Positions 19,755-29,860 of a DNA stretch of 64,000 nt are shown here, one piece after another. The DNA lies in the NCBI GenBank assembly GCA_000818945.1, contig KN805406.1, forward strand, positions 62,001 through 126,000, read 5' to 3'. Position 1 is the stretch's first letter. Each line of letters starts with the position of its first letter. This DNA is from Schizochytrium sp. CCTCC M209059 (taxonomy: Eukaryota; Sar; Bigyra; Thraustochytrida; Thraustochytriidae). The notes below the pieces were generated by a model. It did not search any database and was not told the origin of the DNA. It worked only from the letters and a program-made list of their open reading frames with translations. The position numbers and the translations under genes are program-made.

Positions 19755-21083
19755 ATGGCGTTCATGTTCAAGAAGAAGAAGTCGCCTCAGCAGCTGACGA
19801 ATCAGCTGGTCGAGGCGCTCCGCAGCGTGAGCATGGTGCTGACGCGGCCTCTGGAGCCTGGGAAGCTGCCACCGCTGTCGTCGAGCTGGAATGCGGCAAC
19901 GATCTCGCCAGAGGACAACACGAACCTCGAGACCGTGGGCAAGCGTCTGGTGGAGGTGCGATCGATGATGTGCGGCACGACGGAAAACCAGCCCCGGCGG
20001 GAAGACAATCTTCAGCTCGCGACGAGCCTGCAGACGCAGGGCGTGCCCCTCACGCTGATCCAGAACCTTGGCGTTCTCCCCTTTGAGGCGCGCAATGATG
20101 CCGTGTTCATTCTCTCGTACATGATCCACGGAGATCTGGGCCAGTTTGCGACCAAGTACCTCCGCGCGCGCTCGCAGCAGGTGATTCGCCTTCTCGTAGA
20201 CCTTTTCGCGGACTCTGGCGTGGCCCTGCACTGTGGTTCGCTCCTACGCGACTGCCTGCGGTACGAGTTTCTGGCAGCCGAGTTTTTTGAGCCGAGCTGC
20301 TGGGCCTTTGACAAGTTTTTCGACCAATATCTTGTGTGCGAGTCGTTCGATATTAGCTCGGACGCCTTTGCCACCTTTCGCGATGCGCTCACCATTGCCA
20401 AGCTCAAGCCGGCCGTGTACAAGTTCCTCTTGGACAACTACGATCATTTTTTCGCAAAGTACAACAAGCTTCTCGTGTCGGATCAGTACGTGACGCAGCG
20501 CCAGAGTCTCAAGCTGCTGGGCGAGCTTCTTTTGGACCGACAGAACTACAACGTCATGATGAACTACATTAGCGACCGCAACAATCTCAAGCTTATCATG
20601 ACGCTGATGCGCGTCAAGAGTCCGGCCATCCAGATGGAGGCCTTTCACGTCTTTAAGGTATTTGTCGCCAATCCACGCAAGAGCGAACCCGTGGCGCAAA
20701 TCTTGTCACGCAACAGGGACAAAATTATTTCCTACTTGGCGAACCTTAATGCGGACAATGCCGACCAGCAGTTCATTGAGGAGCGCAACCTTTTGACGGA
20801 TACGCTTTCGCGCATGCCCGCGCCCGCACCAAAGGCTGCGGACAAGCCCCCACCAGCGGCTGACGGCGCGGAGGCTGCGAACACCTCTTCCGAGGCCCCG
20901 GCGCCGTCAGCTCCTCCAGCTGCGACTCCGGACGCGCCACCACCCGCAGCGCAGGCGGATGCCGCCGAGTCATCAGTGCCGGCATCGGGCTCTGCCCCGA
21001 AAGCATCATCGACTTCCGCGGCAGAGTCTGAGTCTGCTGCAGAGCCTTCTGCTGTGGCAGCGGACCCGCCAAAGAACCCGTAA
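19755..21083 (+). CDS. Mo25/CAB39-like scaffold protein
   Basis: 442 residues, ATG at 19755 (GAAGATGGC). Residues ~1-345 match the helical-repeat Mo25 family from the first residues (FKKKKSPQQLTNQLVEAL) through PFEARNDAVFILSYM, LRDCLRYEFLAAEFF and SDQYVTQRQSLKLLGELLLD to MEAFHVFKVFVANPRKSEP. Family knowledge: Mo25 stabilises STE20-type kinase/pseudokinase complexes such as LKB1-STRAD and germinal-centre kinases. The last ~95 residues are an Ala/Pro/Ser-rich tail, not part of the family fold and probably disordered. No intron. The ACTTGCG motif cluster lies about 600 bp upstream in the same orientation. Confidence 0.95.
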   Translation: MAFMFKKKKSPQQLTNQLVEALRSVSMVLTRPLEPGKLPPLSSSWNAATISPEDNTNLETVGKRLVEVRSMMCGTTENQPRREDNLQLATSLQTQGVPLTLIQNLGVLPFEARNDAVFILSYMIHGDLGQFATKYLRARSQQVIRLLVDLFADSGVALHCGSLLRDCLRYEFLAAEFFEPSCWAFDKFFDQYLVCESFDISSDAFATFRDALTIAKLKPAVYKFLLDNYDHFFAKYNKLLVSDQYVTQRQSLKLLGELLLDRQNYNVMMNYISDRNNLKLIMTLMRVKSPAIQMEAFHVFKVFVANPRKSEPVAQILSRNRDKIISYLANLNADNADQQFIEERNLLTDTLSRMPAPAPKAADKPPPAADGAEAANTSSEAPAPSAPPAATPDAPPPAAQADAAESSVPASGSAPKASSTSAAESESAAEPSAVAADPPKNP

Positions 21084-21718
21084 AATGACATGAAGACAAA
21101 GACTGGCCCGCGATTTTGATTTTTTCCTTTCTTTTTTGGTCCTCATTGGTTCTCCAAGCTTGGGGTGAGTTGAGTTGCGTTGAATAGATGACAAGGGAGA
21201 ATTTGGGACGAAGAAGAAGAAGAAGAAGAAGAAAACCAAAGAATCGTCTGCTGGTATACATACAATGCAGTGTCCTCGTCATTGTAAACGACCAACCTCA
21301 TCACGAGCTTGCCGAAAATTCATTCTGATCATCTTATTTATCTTGTCTACAAGTCGAGTCGAGTCGAGTCGAGTCGTCCTCCTCCTCCTCCTCCTCCTCG
21401 TCGGCGCACATGATGGTATACTATACGAACGTGCCCATGGCCTACCTATCTTTCTTCCGTCTCACATCGCGGAAGGTAAAAAGTGCTCGACACGAGCGAG
21501 GCACGCCTTCCGCGCCACCTCTTTCTCCCCCCCTCGTTCTCCTCATCCTCCCCCTAAATTTACCAACTGTGCAATGCTGGCCTATTCTTCGATCTGTTTG
21601 TCCTATTGCTGCTTGCTAAAAAGTTGCCTGTGCACGCGCCGCAAACGAATTAGATCATTCTTTCTGACACTGTCTGGCGAGAAGTATGACTTTTAGATGA
21701 TTGATTATACACACGCGC

Positions 21719-21762
<44 letters not shown>

Positions 21763-21811
21763 CCCTGCATAGAACGACTAGGAAATAGCGGAGCGAGCAC
21801 GCACGCGCATA
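21084..21811. other. Intergenic, repeat-rich
   Basis: No gene seen. Repeats: GAA near 21211-21232, TCGAG x5 at 21351-21376, CTC at 21377-21399, and a (GA)n run at 21723-21757 that ends about 55 bp before the NIPA-like ATG and is therefore probably in its 5' UTR or core promoter. Confidence 0.6.
21723..21757. repeat. (GA)n microsatellite in NIPA-like 5' region
   Basis: About 17 GA units directly upstream of the ATG at 21812. Confidence 0.95.
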
Positions 21812-23368
21812 ATGAGCAGCAGCAGGAACAGCAGCAGACACCGAAGCAAAACTTGGGCACGCGCGAGGCGGACTCGTGCGGGTTCGCGCGGATCGCAAGC
21901 GCGGGGCGCGGGGCGAGATAGACGCGAGGGCGGCCGCAGAGGCCGCTTGATGGCACACGGAAGAACCTCGCTGGGTGGGGGCCGCTCTGGGTCGAAAACG
22001 AAGAGCTGGCAAGCCGAGCCCGTCGTGTCCGAGGTGGAGGAGGACACGGGCGGCGAGTCGAGCGAGGAGGCCGATAACAAGGATAGGAATAGCGTCGTGC
22101 GCACGACATCGACAGCGGCGAAGACTGCCCATCTCCGTGACTTTGGCATCGGAGATATCCGAACCGCGGACTCGGTGGCGTACCTCGAACGCAAGAAGAG
22201 CTCCGTCGCAGCGAGCCTTGGCGCCAGCGCCCGCAGAAAGCGCAGCCTGCGCGAGGCTCGGAGCTGGAAAAGCACGGCGAAGCGTCTCCGCGGACTGCAA
22301 AACGCCGACGGCGCCATGTGGATTAAAGTAGGTCTCCCACTTTTTATCTTGGGTGCGTTCGAGCTCATTCGAATGGCGACGGCCAGCGCTACTTTCTCGT
22401 CTGGCGATGGGAAACCTACGCTCGATGCCGCAGAGTCTGGGACAGGATTGAGCGGATCCATCCTTATTGGTATTTCTCTCAGCGTTGCGGCCTCGTGCAT
22501 GAACGCTTTAGGCCTCAACTTGCAGCGCCTCGGTCAAAACGAGACTGGCCAAGGTACCAAGGCCTCTGCACTTGTCGAGGGTATCCCTCTGAGCCTTAAC
22601 GTGATTGGCATCGCCCTGTCTGCTGCCTCCGGCCTTACCGATCTCGTTTCGTTCGGTTTCGCCCCGCAGAGCCTCCTCGCGCCCTTTGGCGCCATGACGC
22701 TTCTCGTGAACCTCGTGCTGGCGCCACTCTTGCACAACGAGAGTCTCTCGGCCCTCGATGTTTCGGCGACGGTGCTCATTTGCGTGGGCATTGCCATCGC
22801 CCTCATGTCGAGTCCTTCAGTATCGCCGAGCTACACGTTGAGGGACCTTGAGCAGCTGGTGTCGCGTCCTGTGGTCCCTATGTTCCTGGGCGTATATGTG
22901 CTGACAATGGTCGCCGTCGCGAATCATATTTACCAGGGCGAGGCCAACGGGCGGGGAGATACAAAGGCTGTTGGCGCGGGATACCCTGTTCTTTCGGGCA
23001 TGATTGGAGGCCTCACAACGCTAAGCGCCAAGTTCATGACCGAGCTCTTCAAGGTGGTGAGCCTTCAGTCGCACCCGCAGCTGCTCCTGCCGGTGATTGG
23101 TATGCTGGCAATATGCGCGGTGAGTCAGGCCCAGGTTCTGAACCGTGGTGTCGGCCGTCACTCGTCGCTCTTTGTTGTCCCTCTTTTCTCTGCATCGATT
23201 CTGCTTTCCAATCTGTCGGGGGGCGGCGTTGTCTTCAACGAGTTTTCTGCGTTCAAGCCAATGCAGCTTGTCAAGTTCCTCGGAGGTGTGGCGATTGTCG
23301 TCACGGGCGTGACGGCCCTCGCAACCAAGGAGGAGCCTGCGCAAGAGGATGGGAAAAAGGTGAAATAA
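21812..23368 (+). CDS. NIPA-family magnesium transporter
   Basis: 518 residues. The first ~165 are Arg/Ser-rich and cytosolic, without membrane segments. The rest holds about nine hydrophobic spans typical of the NIPA/DUF803 family in the drug/metabolite transporter superfamily: a first span GLPLFILGAFELIRM, then ILIGISLSVAASCMNALGLN, SFGFAPQSLLAPFGAMTLLV (a hallmark stretch), GIAIALMSSPSVSP, and a final FLGGVAIVVTGVTALA. Family knowledge: NIPA proteins move Mg2+ across plasma or endosomal membranes. The ATG at 21812 is the first in frame; an internal Met at residue 47 is a possible alternative because the leader is so basic. The gene lies tail-to-tail with PEX3, 44 bp between stops. Confidence 0.88.
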   Translation: MSSSRNSSRHRSKTWARARRTRAGSRGSQARGAGRDRREGGRRGRLMAHGRTSLGGGRSGSKTKSWQAEPVVSEVEEDTGGESSEEADNKDRNSVVRTTSTAAKTAHLRDFGIGDIRTADSVAYLERKKSSVAASLGASARRKRSLREARSWKSTAKRLRGLQNADGAMWIKVGLPLFILGAFELIRMATASATFSSGDGKPTLDAAESGTGLSGSILIGISLSVAASCMNALGLNLQRLGQNETGQGTKASALVEGIPLSLNVIGIALSAASGLTDLVSFGFAPQSLLAPFGAMTLLVNLVLAPLLHNESLSALDVSATVLICVGIAIALMSSPSVSPSYTLRDLEQLVSRPVVPMFLGVYVLTMVAVANHIYQGEANGRGDTKAVGAGYPVLSGMIGGLTTLSAKFMTELFKVVSLQSHPQLLLPVIGMLAICAVSQAQVLNRGVGRHSSLFVVPLFSASILLSNLSGGGVVFNEFSAFKPMQLVKFLGGVAIVVTGVTALATKEEPAQEDGKKVK

Positions 23369-23412
23369 GTGAAGAAATGGGTTTATTGGTGGTGGTGGAC
23401 AGTGCAGTGTCT

Positions 23413-25305
23413 TTAACTCTGTAATGTAGTTGTCTTTCCTGAATTCGTATTGTTGCCGCTATTCGCCACTCCGCCAGGTGTGGTGGCGTTGGCATCAAAT
23501 CCTTGCGCAGCCATGGCTTGAAACATTTGCATGAGCTGCGCCTCATTAAAGTCGCCGTCCATCCCACCGCTGCCGCTGCCAGGGCCTCCAGAGCCAAAGC
23601 CGCCGCCAATGCCGCCGCCAATGCCGCCAGGACCTCCGGGACCGCCCATGAGTCCTTGCGTGAGCATCTTCATAAGCTCGGCCTCGTTCATGTCGCCGTC
23701 GCCCCCGGCACCACCATCAAGGCCGCCCAGCAGACTCGCTAGGCCGCCCAAGCCGCCGTCCCCAAGGCCGAGAGCCCCGAGTCCGAGATCGTCAAGTGAA
23801 GAATCCTCGTCAGTGCCTTGCTGGAAGACAGCATTGCACAAATCATCAAGAGCAGGGACTTGCGACAGGGCTTGCTGGAATTCTGACCGCGGAGGCGTCG
23901 GGGCCTCGTCGCCGGACGCAAAGCCGTCTGCGGGCGGCGTGCCCGGCGCGCGCAAAGCGTTTTCTTCGAGCACCTGGCCCGAGGCAACCTTGAGGTTAAC
24001 AATAATCTTGGTCAGCGAGAATCGGTCCTCGTCATCTTCGTTGTTCTCCGTGGCGGGTGTGCCGGATGACTTTTCCGTCGAGGAAGAGGAAGACGTCTGC
24101 GCACTTTCCTCGCCGGTCGTGTCCTGAGGTGCAGCGTCTTTGGCGACCGGCTTCGGGGTGGTGGACTTGGCGCCACCAGCAGCACCACCGCGACGATAGA
24201 CTTCAAAAGAACGATTCTGCACGAGCTTGTGAAGCGCGTCAAAGAGACGGTCAAAGGTCTGCTCCGCAGAGAGCGCAAAGTTGGGGCTTTCAATCATGTC
24301 GAGCGTCTCTTCAAGCATGTCTCGCAGCATGGCGTTTTGTTCGTCATTGAGATCCGAATCCGGCGAGAGAACGCCCTCCTCATCCTCGGGCACAAGGCAC
24401 TTGACGATCCAGGAGCGGGTGACCTCCGAGAGGCGGAGGCCTCCCTCGGCACCGTCGGTGCCGCGGCCCTCGACCTCTTCGCGAATCTTATCAATCATAT
24501 TTAGAATATCCCAACGGTTAACCGTGGCGTCCGTGCCCATATGCCAGTCCTTTGTGGCGCGCTGGATGCTTTCCTGGATATGGTGAAGCATTGTCTCCAT
24601 GCCCGATCCCGAGTTCATAAAGTGATCGCTCCCACTGAAAAGGAAGGATTCGCGCAAGCGCTGCGAGACAAGGCCAGTGCTCTCCTCAGAAACATGCGAG
24701 GCAGACGCTGCGCCCTCGACGCCGGCTTCGAGCTGCTTGACGCCAGCGGCATCAGCGGTCTCGCTAGAGGCGGCGGCGGCCTCTGCGCGTCGCTGCGAGA
24801 TTGCCTCCTCGAAGGCGTAGCGGCCGAGGATGTGAAGCTGTATCCTGAGCACACAATTGAGAAGGCCGAGCGCGTAGATGGATACGATGAGGCGCGCGAG
24901 GCTGATGACCTTGAGCTCGTCCCAGAGCTGCATGACTTCTTCCTCGTCCTGGGCGCTCGGCATGCCCTCGTTCTTGCGCTTGAGCCGCACGGCCTTGAGT
25001 CTCTCTGTGACAGGCTTGGGATCTGTGAGCTTCTTGACCATGTTGCGAAGGGGAGGGACAAAGGTTAGAATCATGCTTCCGCACTCTGCGCGCACGCGTG
25101 CCAATTCTGACTCGCGATACTGCGTTTCCATCATCTTCTCCTGCAGACCTCGGCCGAGTTCTTCGACCTGCCGCATGCCATCGAGGACCATACGCTTCGC
25201 ATAGTAGTACCCGCCGACTCCGAGCGCCGTCACGCTACCAAGCGCAATGAACTTCTTTTTGTGCCACTTGAGAAAGTCCCAAGTTCTGCCCAGGTAGTCC
25301 GACAT
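23413..25305 (-). CDS. PEX3: Peroxin-3 (PEX3)
   Basis: 630 residues. The N-terminus MSDYLGRTWDFLKWHKKKFI followed by ALGSVTALGVGGYYYAKRM is the PEX3 pattern: basic residues, then one membrane anchor at ~19-36. The helical cytosolic domain follows (REAQY-like segment ESELARVRAECGSMILTFVP, LWDELKVISLARLIVSIYAL) and holds the PEX19 docking region in homologues. Role: peroxisomal membrane receptor for PEX19-cargo in membrane protein import. Unusual: the PEX3 fold appears to end near residue 430. The rest is a Ser/Thr/Asp-rich linker and a Gly-rich tail containing two copies of a D-x-N-E-A-x-L-M-x-M motif (DMNEAELMKM and DFNEAQLMQM). ATG at 25303-25305 (reverse). Confidence 0.85.
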   Translation of the reverse strand: MSDYLGRTWDFLKWHKKKFIALGSVTALGVGGYYYAKRMVLDGMRQVEELGRGLQEKMMETQYRESELARVRAECGSMILTFVPPLRNMVKKLTDPKPVTERLKAVRLKRKNEGMPSAQDEEEVMQLWDELKVISLARLIVSIYALGLLNCVLRIQLHILGRYAFEEAISQRRAEAAAASSETADAAGVKQLEAGVEGAASASHVSEESTGLVSQRLRESFLFSGSDHFMNSGSGMETMLHHIQESIQRATKDWHMGTDATVNRWDILNMIDKIREEVEGRGTDGAEGGLRLSEVTRSWIVKCLVPEDEEGVLSPDSDLNDEQNAMLRDMLEETLDMIESPNFALSAEQTFDRLFDALHKLVQNRSFEVYRRGGAAGGAKSTTPKPVAKDAAPQDTTGEESAQTSSSSSTEKSSGTPATENNEDDEDRFSLTKIIVNLKVASGQVLEENALRAPGTPPADGFASGDEAPTPPRSEFQQALSQVPALDDLCNAVFQQGTDEDSSLDDLGLGALGLGDGGLGGLASLLGGLDGGAGGDGDMNEAELMKMLTQGLMGGPGGPGGIGGGIGGGFGSGGPGSGSGGMDGDFNEAQLMQMFQAMAAQGFDANATTPGGVANSGNNTNSGKTTTLQS

Positions 25306-25802
25306 GCTGCTGCTGCTGCTGCTGCTGCTGCTACGGCTGCGCTAATACGATTCGCGTGGCGGCGGCCCAATCAAATCAATCAATCAATCAATCAACTGTA
25401 ATCCTCTTCCGGTGTCAACCTCTTCGACCGGCCGGTGGGCAGGACACCTGCTAGCCTCGCTCCTCGTGGGCAGCGGAAGCCGCGTTTTCCTGGCCTCTGC
25501 TGCTCTCCCCTCGTCCTGCTCGCTCTCGTCGTCGACGTCGCCCGCGCCGACGGAAATCTCGCGCCCCAATTTCAATTCAAACCAAACCCACGACCTCCGC
25601 CCTTCTCGCTGCGCTGCGTTGCGCGGCGCTGCGTTGCGCGGCGTCCCCCGCGTCCTCGCCGGGCCTCGCGGCACGCGCGCACGTCCGCAGGCACGCGCGC
25701 CGTGCGTCTGTCCGCGGGCGGGCGGCCGGCGCGAGGAGCCTCTCTCGCGGTGGCGGTCTGGTCGCCGGGTCGGGTCGGGTCTCCTGCCCTCCTTCGTTCC
25801 TA

Positions 25803-25834
<32 letters not shown>

Positions 25835-25936
25835 GCCTGTCCGCATGGTCTGCATGGTCTGCCTAACCACTACTACCCACGAGCAGACAGACAGACCGAG
25901 ACAGGCGTGCCCAGAAGTACCTCCGTGTATGCGCTG
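25306..25936. other. Intergenic before gap
   Basis: About 630 bp between PEX3 and the assembly gap. Contains CTG repeats just upstream of PEX3, AATC repeats (25373-25394) and a GTCT run (25803-25836). An open frame crosses it but has no ATG-led protein-like segment. Confidence 0.5.
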
Positions 25937-26333
25937 NNNNNNNNNNNNNNNNNNNNNNNNNNNNNNNNNNNNNNNNNNNNNNNNNNNNNNNNNNNNNNNN
26001 NNNNNNNNNNNNNNNNNNNNNNNNNNNNNNNNNNNNNNNNNNNNNNNNNNNNNNNNNNNNNNNNNNNNNNNNNNNNNNNNNNNNNNNNNNNNNNNNNNNN
26101 NNNNNNNNNNNNNNNNNNNNNNNNNNNNNNNNNNNNNNNNNNNNNNNNNNNNNNNNNNNNNNNNNNNNNNNNNNNNNNNNNNNNNNNNNNNNNNNNNNNN
26201 NNNNNNNNNNNNNNNNNNNNNNNNNNNNNNNNNNNNNNNNNNNNNNNNNNNNNNNNNNNNNNNNNNNNNNNNNNNNNNNNNNNNNNNNNNNNNNNNNNNN
26301 NNNNNNNNNNNNNNNNNNNNNNNNNNNNNNNNN
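25937..26333. other. Assembly gap, 397 N
   Basis: Run of N directly upstream of the visible PRPP synthetase coding sequence; the start codon of that gene is probably inside it. Confidence 1.
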
Positions 26334-27673
26334 CCGGCGCCCTCGCCGCGAGCGCCGTGCTGGGCCTTGCCAGCGCCGAGGCCGAGGCCGAGGCCGCCGA
26401 GGCCGCGGAGACGACCTCCACGCTCCCGAACATCGAGCACATTGGCGCGCTTCCGCTCATGGGTCACCAGGTCCAAGACGATGAGGGCGAGGACGACGAG
26501 GATCAGCAAAAGGCGGACGCCAAGAAAGACGAAAAGCCGGCCGGGGACCGCAAGGCAGAAGGGGCCAAGAATGCAGACAGCGGCGACGAGGACGAGGCAG
26601 AGTTCGAGGACGGCGCCAAGTTCTACATCCCGCCCGCCGAGGAGTCAAAGTTTAAGATCTTTAGCGGCAACGGTAACTGGTACCTCGCGAACGAGGTGTC
26701 CATGCACCTCGGCGTACAGCTGGGACGGGCCACGGTGAAGCGCTTCGCAGATGGCGAGGTGTCGGTGAACATCCTGGACAATGTGCGCGGCAAAGACGTC
26801 TTTGTCATTCAGCCGCTCGGCCCGCCCGTCAACGAGAACCTCATGGAGCTCCTTCTCATGGTGACGACGCTGCGGCGATCGTCGGCGCGCTGCATCACGG
26901 CGGTGATCCCCTACTATGGGTACTGCCGGTCGACTCGCAAGGACAAGGACACGCGCACGCCGATTGGCGCCGCAGACGTGGCAAAAATGCTCCAGGTCGC
27001 CGGCGTCGACCACGTCATTGCCGTGGACATGCACCATTCGCAGATTATGGGCATGTTTGGCCCCGGAACGGCCGTGGACAACCTTGATGTTTCGAGCCTT
27101 GCAATTCCCTACTTTGAAACCAAGTACCTGCGCAAGCCCGTTGTTGTATCCCCGGACGCCAACGGCGCAGCGCGCGCCAAGATTTTCCGTGACAAGCTGA
27201 TCCGACGCAAGATTGACTCTTCGCTTGCGATCATTGTCGATCACAATTCCAAGAAGCGCGGCTGGGAAAAGGAAGGCGCGAAGAAGGGCGACATTCAGGA
27301 CTGGACGGCAGAAGAGCTCGAAGGCATGGAGCTCGTCGGCGAAGTCGAGGGCCACGACTGTATCATATTTGACGACATGGTCGACAGCGCGGGCCGGATC
27401 ACGCGCGCCGCCAAGAAGCTCAAGCTTGCTGGCGCGCGCCGTGTCTTTGCCTTCACGACGCACGGTCTCTTTCTCGGCAACGCGTACGAGCGCATTGAGA
27501 AATCGGAACTCATCGAGGTGGTCTGCGTCAACACGGTGCCGCTAGCGACTTCAACGGTGCGAGGCGTCAATAGTTGGGTGTACTCGAACAAGGTGCATCA
27601 GCTTTCCGTGGCGGCTCTCCTCGCGGAGTCTATCCGACGCATCAACAAGAAGAAGTCCGTCTCTAAGCTTTAG
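26334..27673 (+). CDS. Ribose-phosphate pyrophosphokinase (PRPP synthetase), 5' end in gap
   Basis: The visible 446 codons open with an Ala/Glu-rich and then strongly acidic segment (about 100 residues), followed by a PRPP synthetase: FKIFSGNGNWYLANEVSMHL, RFADGEVSVNILDNVRGKDV, PYYGYCRSTRKDKDTRTPIG, VDMHHSQIMGMF, VVSPDANGAARAKIFRD. The PRPP-binding loop is IIFDDMVDSAGRITRAAKKL. Reaction: ribose 5-phosphate + ATP to PRPP + AMP, feeding purine, pyrimidine, His and Trp synthesis. Compared with classical enzymes the flexible-loop region has YCRSTRKDKD instead of the common YARQDRKDK, and there is a charged insert (KKRGWEKEGAKKGDIQDW) before the second half. The N-terminus and any targeting signal are hidden by the gap. 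Confidence 0.92.
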
Positions 27674-28342
27674 ACCCTTAGCTAGCTATCGCATGTCTCG
27701 CCCTTTTTTCGTTTTGGTATGCATGACTCGTTTCTCCGAAAATAGGAGACAATTCTAGACAATTTGCTTTTTGAGTTTTCCATACGTGGGCGTAGAAAAA
27801 GATCGTCCCAGACAGCGCTTGCGTTTTCTGATCTTCTTTTTTTTTGTCTTTTCCAGGTTGGGCGACACTTTGACAACCTTGTTGACAACCAGAAACAAAT
27901 TAGAAATGCCTTTGCCGTGGGGCGAGAAAAACTAAAATTGTAGAGAAACCTGCTTGTGCGACATTAAATCCACCGGAAATGTATCTTGACTTTCTCACTT
28001 GAGTCGTCAAGTGTTGTGATCTGGAGTTTTGGCGTATACATGGTTCGCTCCGTTTTGATAAGACAATGAATGACACCAAGGAGGCCTACATAGAGTACAT
28101 GCGCGGGGGATTAAAATTTAGCAAGTGCATCTGAGCTAGTTTTTCTCTTGTGAAGCTAGGACGTAGCGACTTTTTCTTCTTCTTCTTCTTCTTCTTCTTC
28201 TTCTCTTTGCTCAGGAATAAGAGAGAAAAGAGAAAAGGGAAATGGCTCAGAACCCGAATGCATGCAAAGTTTTTGATGCATTCTTTTAGCATTTTTTCTT
28301 TGCCGTCCCACCGCTACTTCTTTATCTGTTTGATTTGACTGC
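27674..28342. other. Convergent intergenic region
   Basis: About 670 bp between the PRPP synthetase stop and the stop of the reverse-strand gene at 28343. AT-richer. (TTC)n at 28174-28203. No gene seen. Confidence 0.55.
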
Positions 28343-28789
28343 CTACGGCCGCTTGTAGACAGGCTTGAGGTCAGGATTGAGCTTAATACGGAACCGACCG
28401 TCGTTGGGATCCGGGGCTGCTCGAAAACGAGCTTCGGCATTGTGTTTGTAAATATCCTTTTGTATGGTCATTTCGGATGAGATTCGTGGATACGCAATTT
28501 GTGTGGCCGTCTGATGAATAACTTGTGCGGACGCTGATGGCGAATCTTTCGTTTCTTGCTCATCGACCTCTGCAGCATCAACGTGACGTCGTCTTTTGTA
28601 CTCCTCCGGGTCATTGTGGCGAGGAGGTAACTCGTCGAAGAGATGCGCGATTTTTGCTGCCGACGCCTCGAGGACGTCGCCGCGCTTTCGCTCTACATCA
28701 AGAGACGCCCGGAGTCCGTGCAGTTTCGTCTTGACGTGCGCTCGTCCTGCTCTCCGCTCATCGGCGGACTCAAAGAACTCGCCGCCCAT
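28343..28789 (-). CDS. Small hypothetical protein, 148 aa
   Basis: Not recognised. From the ATG at 28787-28789 (reverse) the protein begins MGGEFFESADERRAGRAHVK. It is charged and probably helical to about residue 75 (DVLEASAAKIAHLFDELPPR), then has a disordered stretch, and ends in a basic segment (AEARFRAAPDPNDGRFRIKL, then NPDLKPVYKRP). The open frame continues another 51 codons upstream (to an ATG at 28942), but that part is translated from A/T-rich sequence and looks non-coding, so the shorter start is preferred. Confidence 0.5.
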   Translation of the reverse strand: MGGEFFESADERRAGRAHVKTKLHGLRASLDVERKRGDVLEASAAKIAHLFDELPPRHNDPEEYKRRRHVDAAEVDEQETKDSPSASAQVIHQTATQIAYPRISSEMTIQKDIYKHNAEARFRAAPDPNDGRFRIKLNPDLKPVYKRP

Positions 28790-29850
28790 CTCGCAGCGTC
28801 TTTGTTGTGTGAATGCGAGGAGTCTCTTGTGTCGATTAGGCCCATACGTATGTAAGCTAATCTCCCCGTTATACAAGGATTCATACATACACGAATGATT
28901 TGGAAAAAAAAATCCTCTCAACGGATTAATGAATACATACATGTGGGCCCGATGGATGGATGTGCTCTACTCAGCCTTTTTCTTTCCACCCAAAACAGCA
29001 AGCATTACGATCGCAACATTCTCATTCTATCCTATCCTATCCTATACATACTACACTACCTCTCTATCTATCCTTGGAATCGGAAGCTGCCCATAATCTC
29101 TTCTGGTACGCGCCCACCGCGACGCGGACAGGAACAACAAACCCTCGTCGTCTGCATCCAGCAGAGCAAGCAGCGCCGGAACTGAGAGCGCTCAGTTCAT
29201 TCCGCCGAGCCCCGTAATCGGGTTTCCCCGCCTCACAGCCCCTCCCAGTGCCGGAAGATCCAGATGTGCGGCGCTGCACTGCACTGCACTGCGCCGGCAC
29301 AGCGGGCCGAGCGCGGCCTATAGCGCCCTTGCGCGGCGCGTAAAGTGCACTTGCGCGGCGCGTAAAGCGCACTTGCGCGGCGCCGCTCACAGTGGCGCCT
29401 CCCGGCCAAAGGCCACTTGCGCGAGCGAGGCGCGCCTTGCGCCGCCCCGCGGCCTGCCCTCCCTCGCGGCCGCCCGCCGCCACCCGCGGCCGGCCCCGGG
29501 GCCGCGGAGGCGGCGGCGGCGATCCCGCGGCGGCGGATAGGCGGGAAAGGGCCGCATGGCGGATAGGCGACTTGCGCGCGGGGATAGGCGACTTGCGGCG
29601 CGGTTTGCGCGAGTGTGCGCGGCAGCGGCAGCGGGCGCGAGACAGACAGACAGACGCGCAAGCAAGGAGCGAGGCGAGGCGAGAGAGCAGCGCGAGAGGG
29701 CGCGCGGCAGCAGCTTGCTTGCGTGCGTGCTCGGCTTCGCGCGGAGGACTCGGAGCAGCGGGAGGAGCGCGGCGAGAGAGGGAGGGGGGGAGAAGATGCT
29801 CGCGACGGAGCAGCGGGAGGAGCGCGGCGAGAGAGGGAGGGAGGGAGAAG
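28790..29850. other. Divergent intergenic region with motif cluster
   Basis: About 1.06 kb between the small reverse-strand gene and NDUFA9. The left half is AT-rich with CTATC repeats near 29030-29045. The right half is very GC-rich, holds six ACTTGCG motifs, a CACTG pentamer run near 29274-29292, and a 55-bp tandem duplication that runs into the NDUFA9 start. Confidence 0.6.
29320..29597 (+). promoter_or_regulatory. Cluster of six ATA/AAA-N4-ACTTGCG motifs
   Basis: Copies at 29320-29333, 29342-29355, 29364-29377, 29408-29421, 29563-29576 and 29584-29597. The first has CCTTGCG; the other five have ACTTGCG. All are on the plus strand, facing NDUFA9 (ATG at 29851). Starts within the groups are 21-22 or 44 bp apart, i.e. 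near-integral helical turns. Confidence 0.55.
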
Positions 29851-29860
29851 ATGCTCGCGA
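29751..29860 (+). repeat. 55-bp tandem duplication spanning the NDUFA9 start codon
   Basis: 29751-29805 and 29806-29860 match at 54 of 55 positions (one G/A difference). Each copy ends with AGAAGATGCTCGCGA, so there are two candidate ATGs, at 29796 and 29851. Only the second is in frame with the protein. Confidence 0.95.

Noticed and set aside
25412..25936. Open frame running into the gap in frame with PRPP synthetase
   Set aside because: Begins without a credible ATG and reads repeat-derived residues (GTCT units); more likely non-coding.
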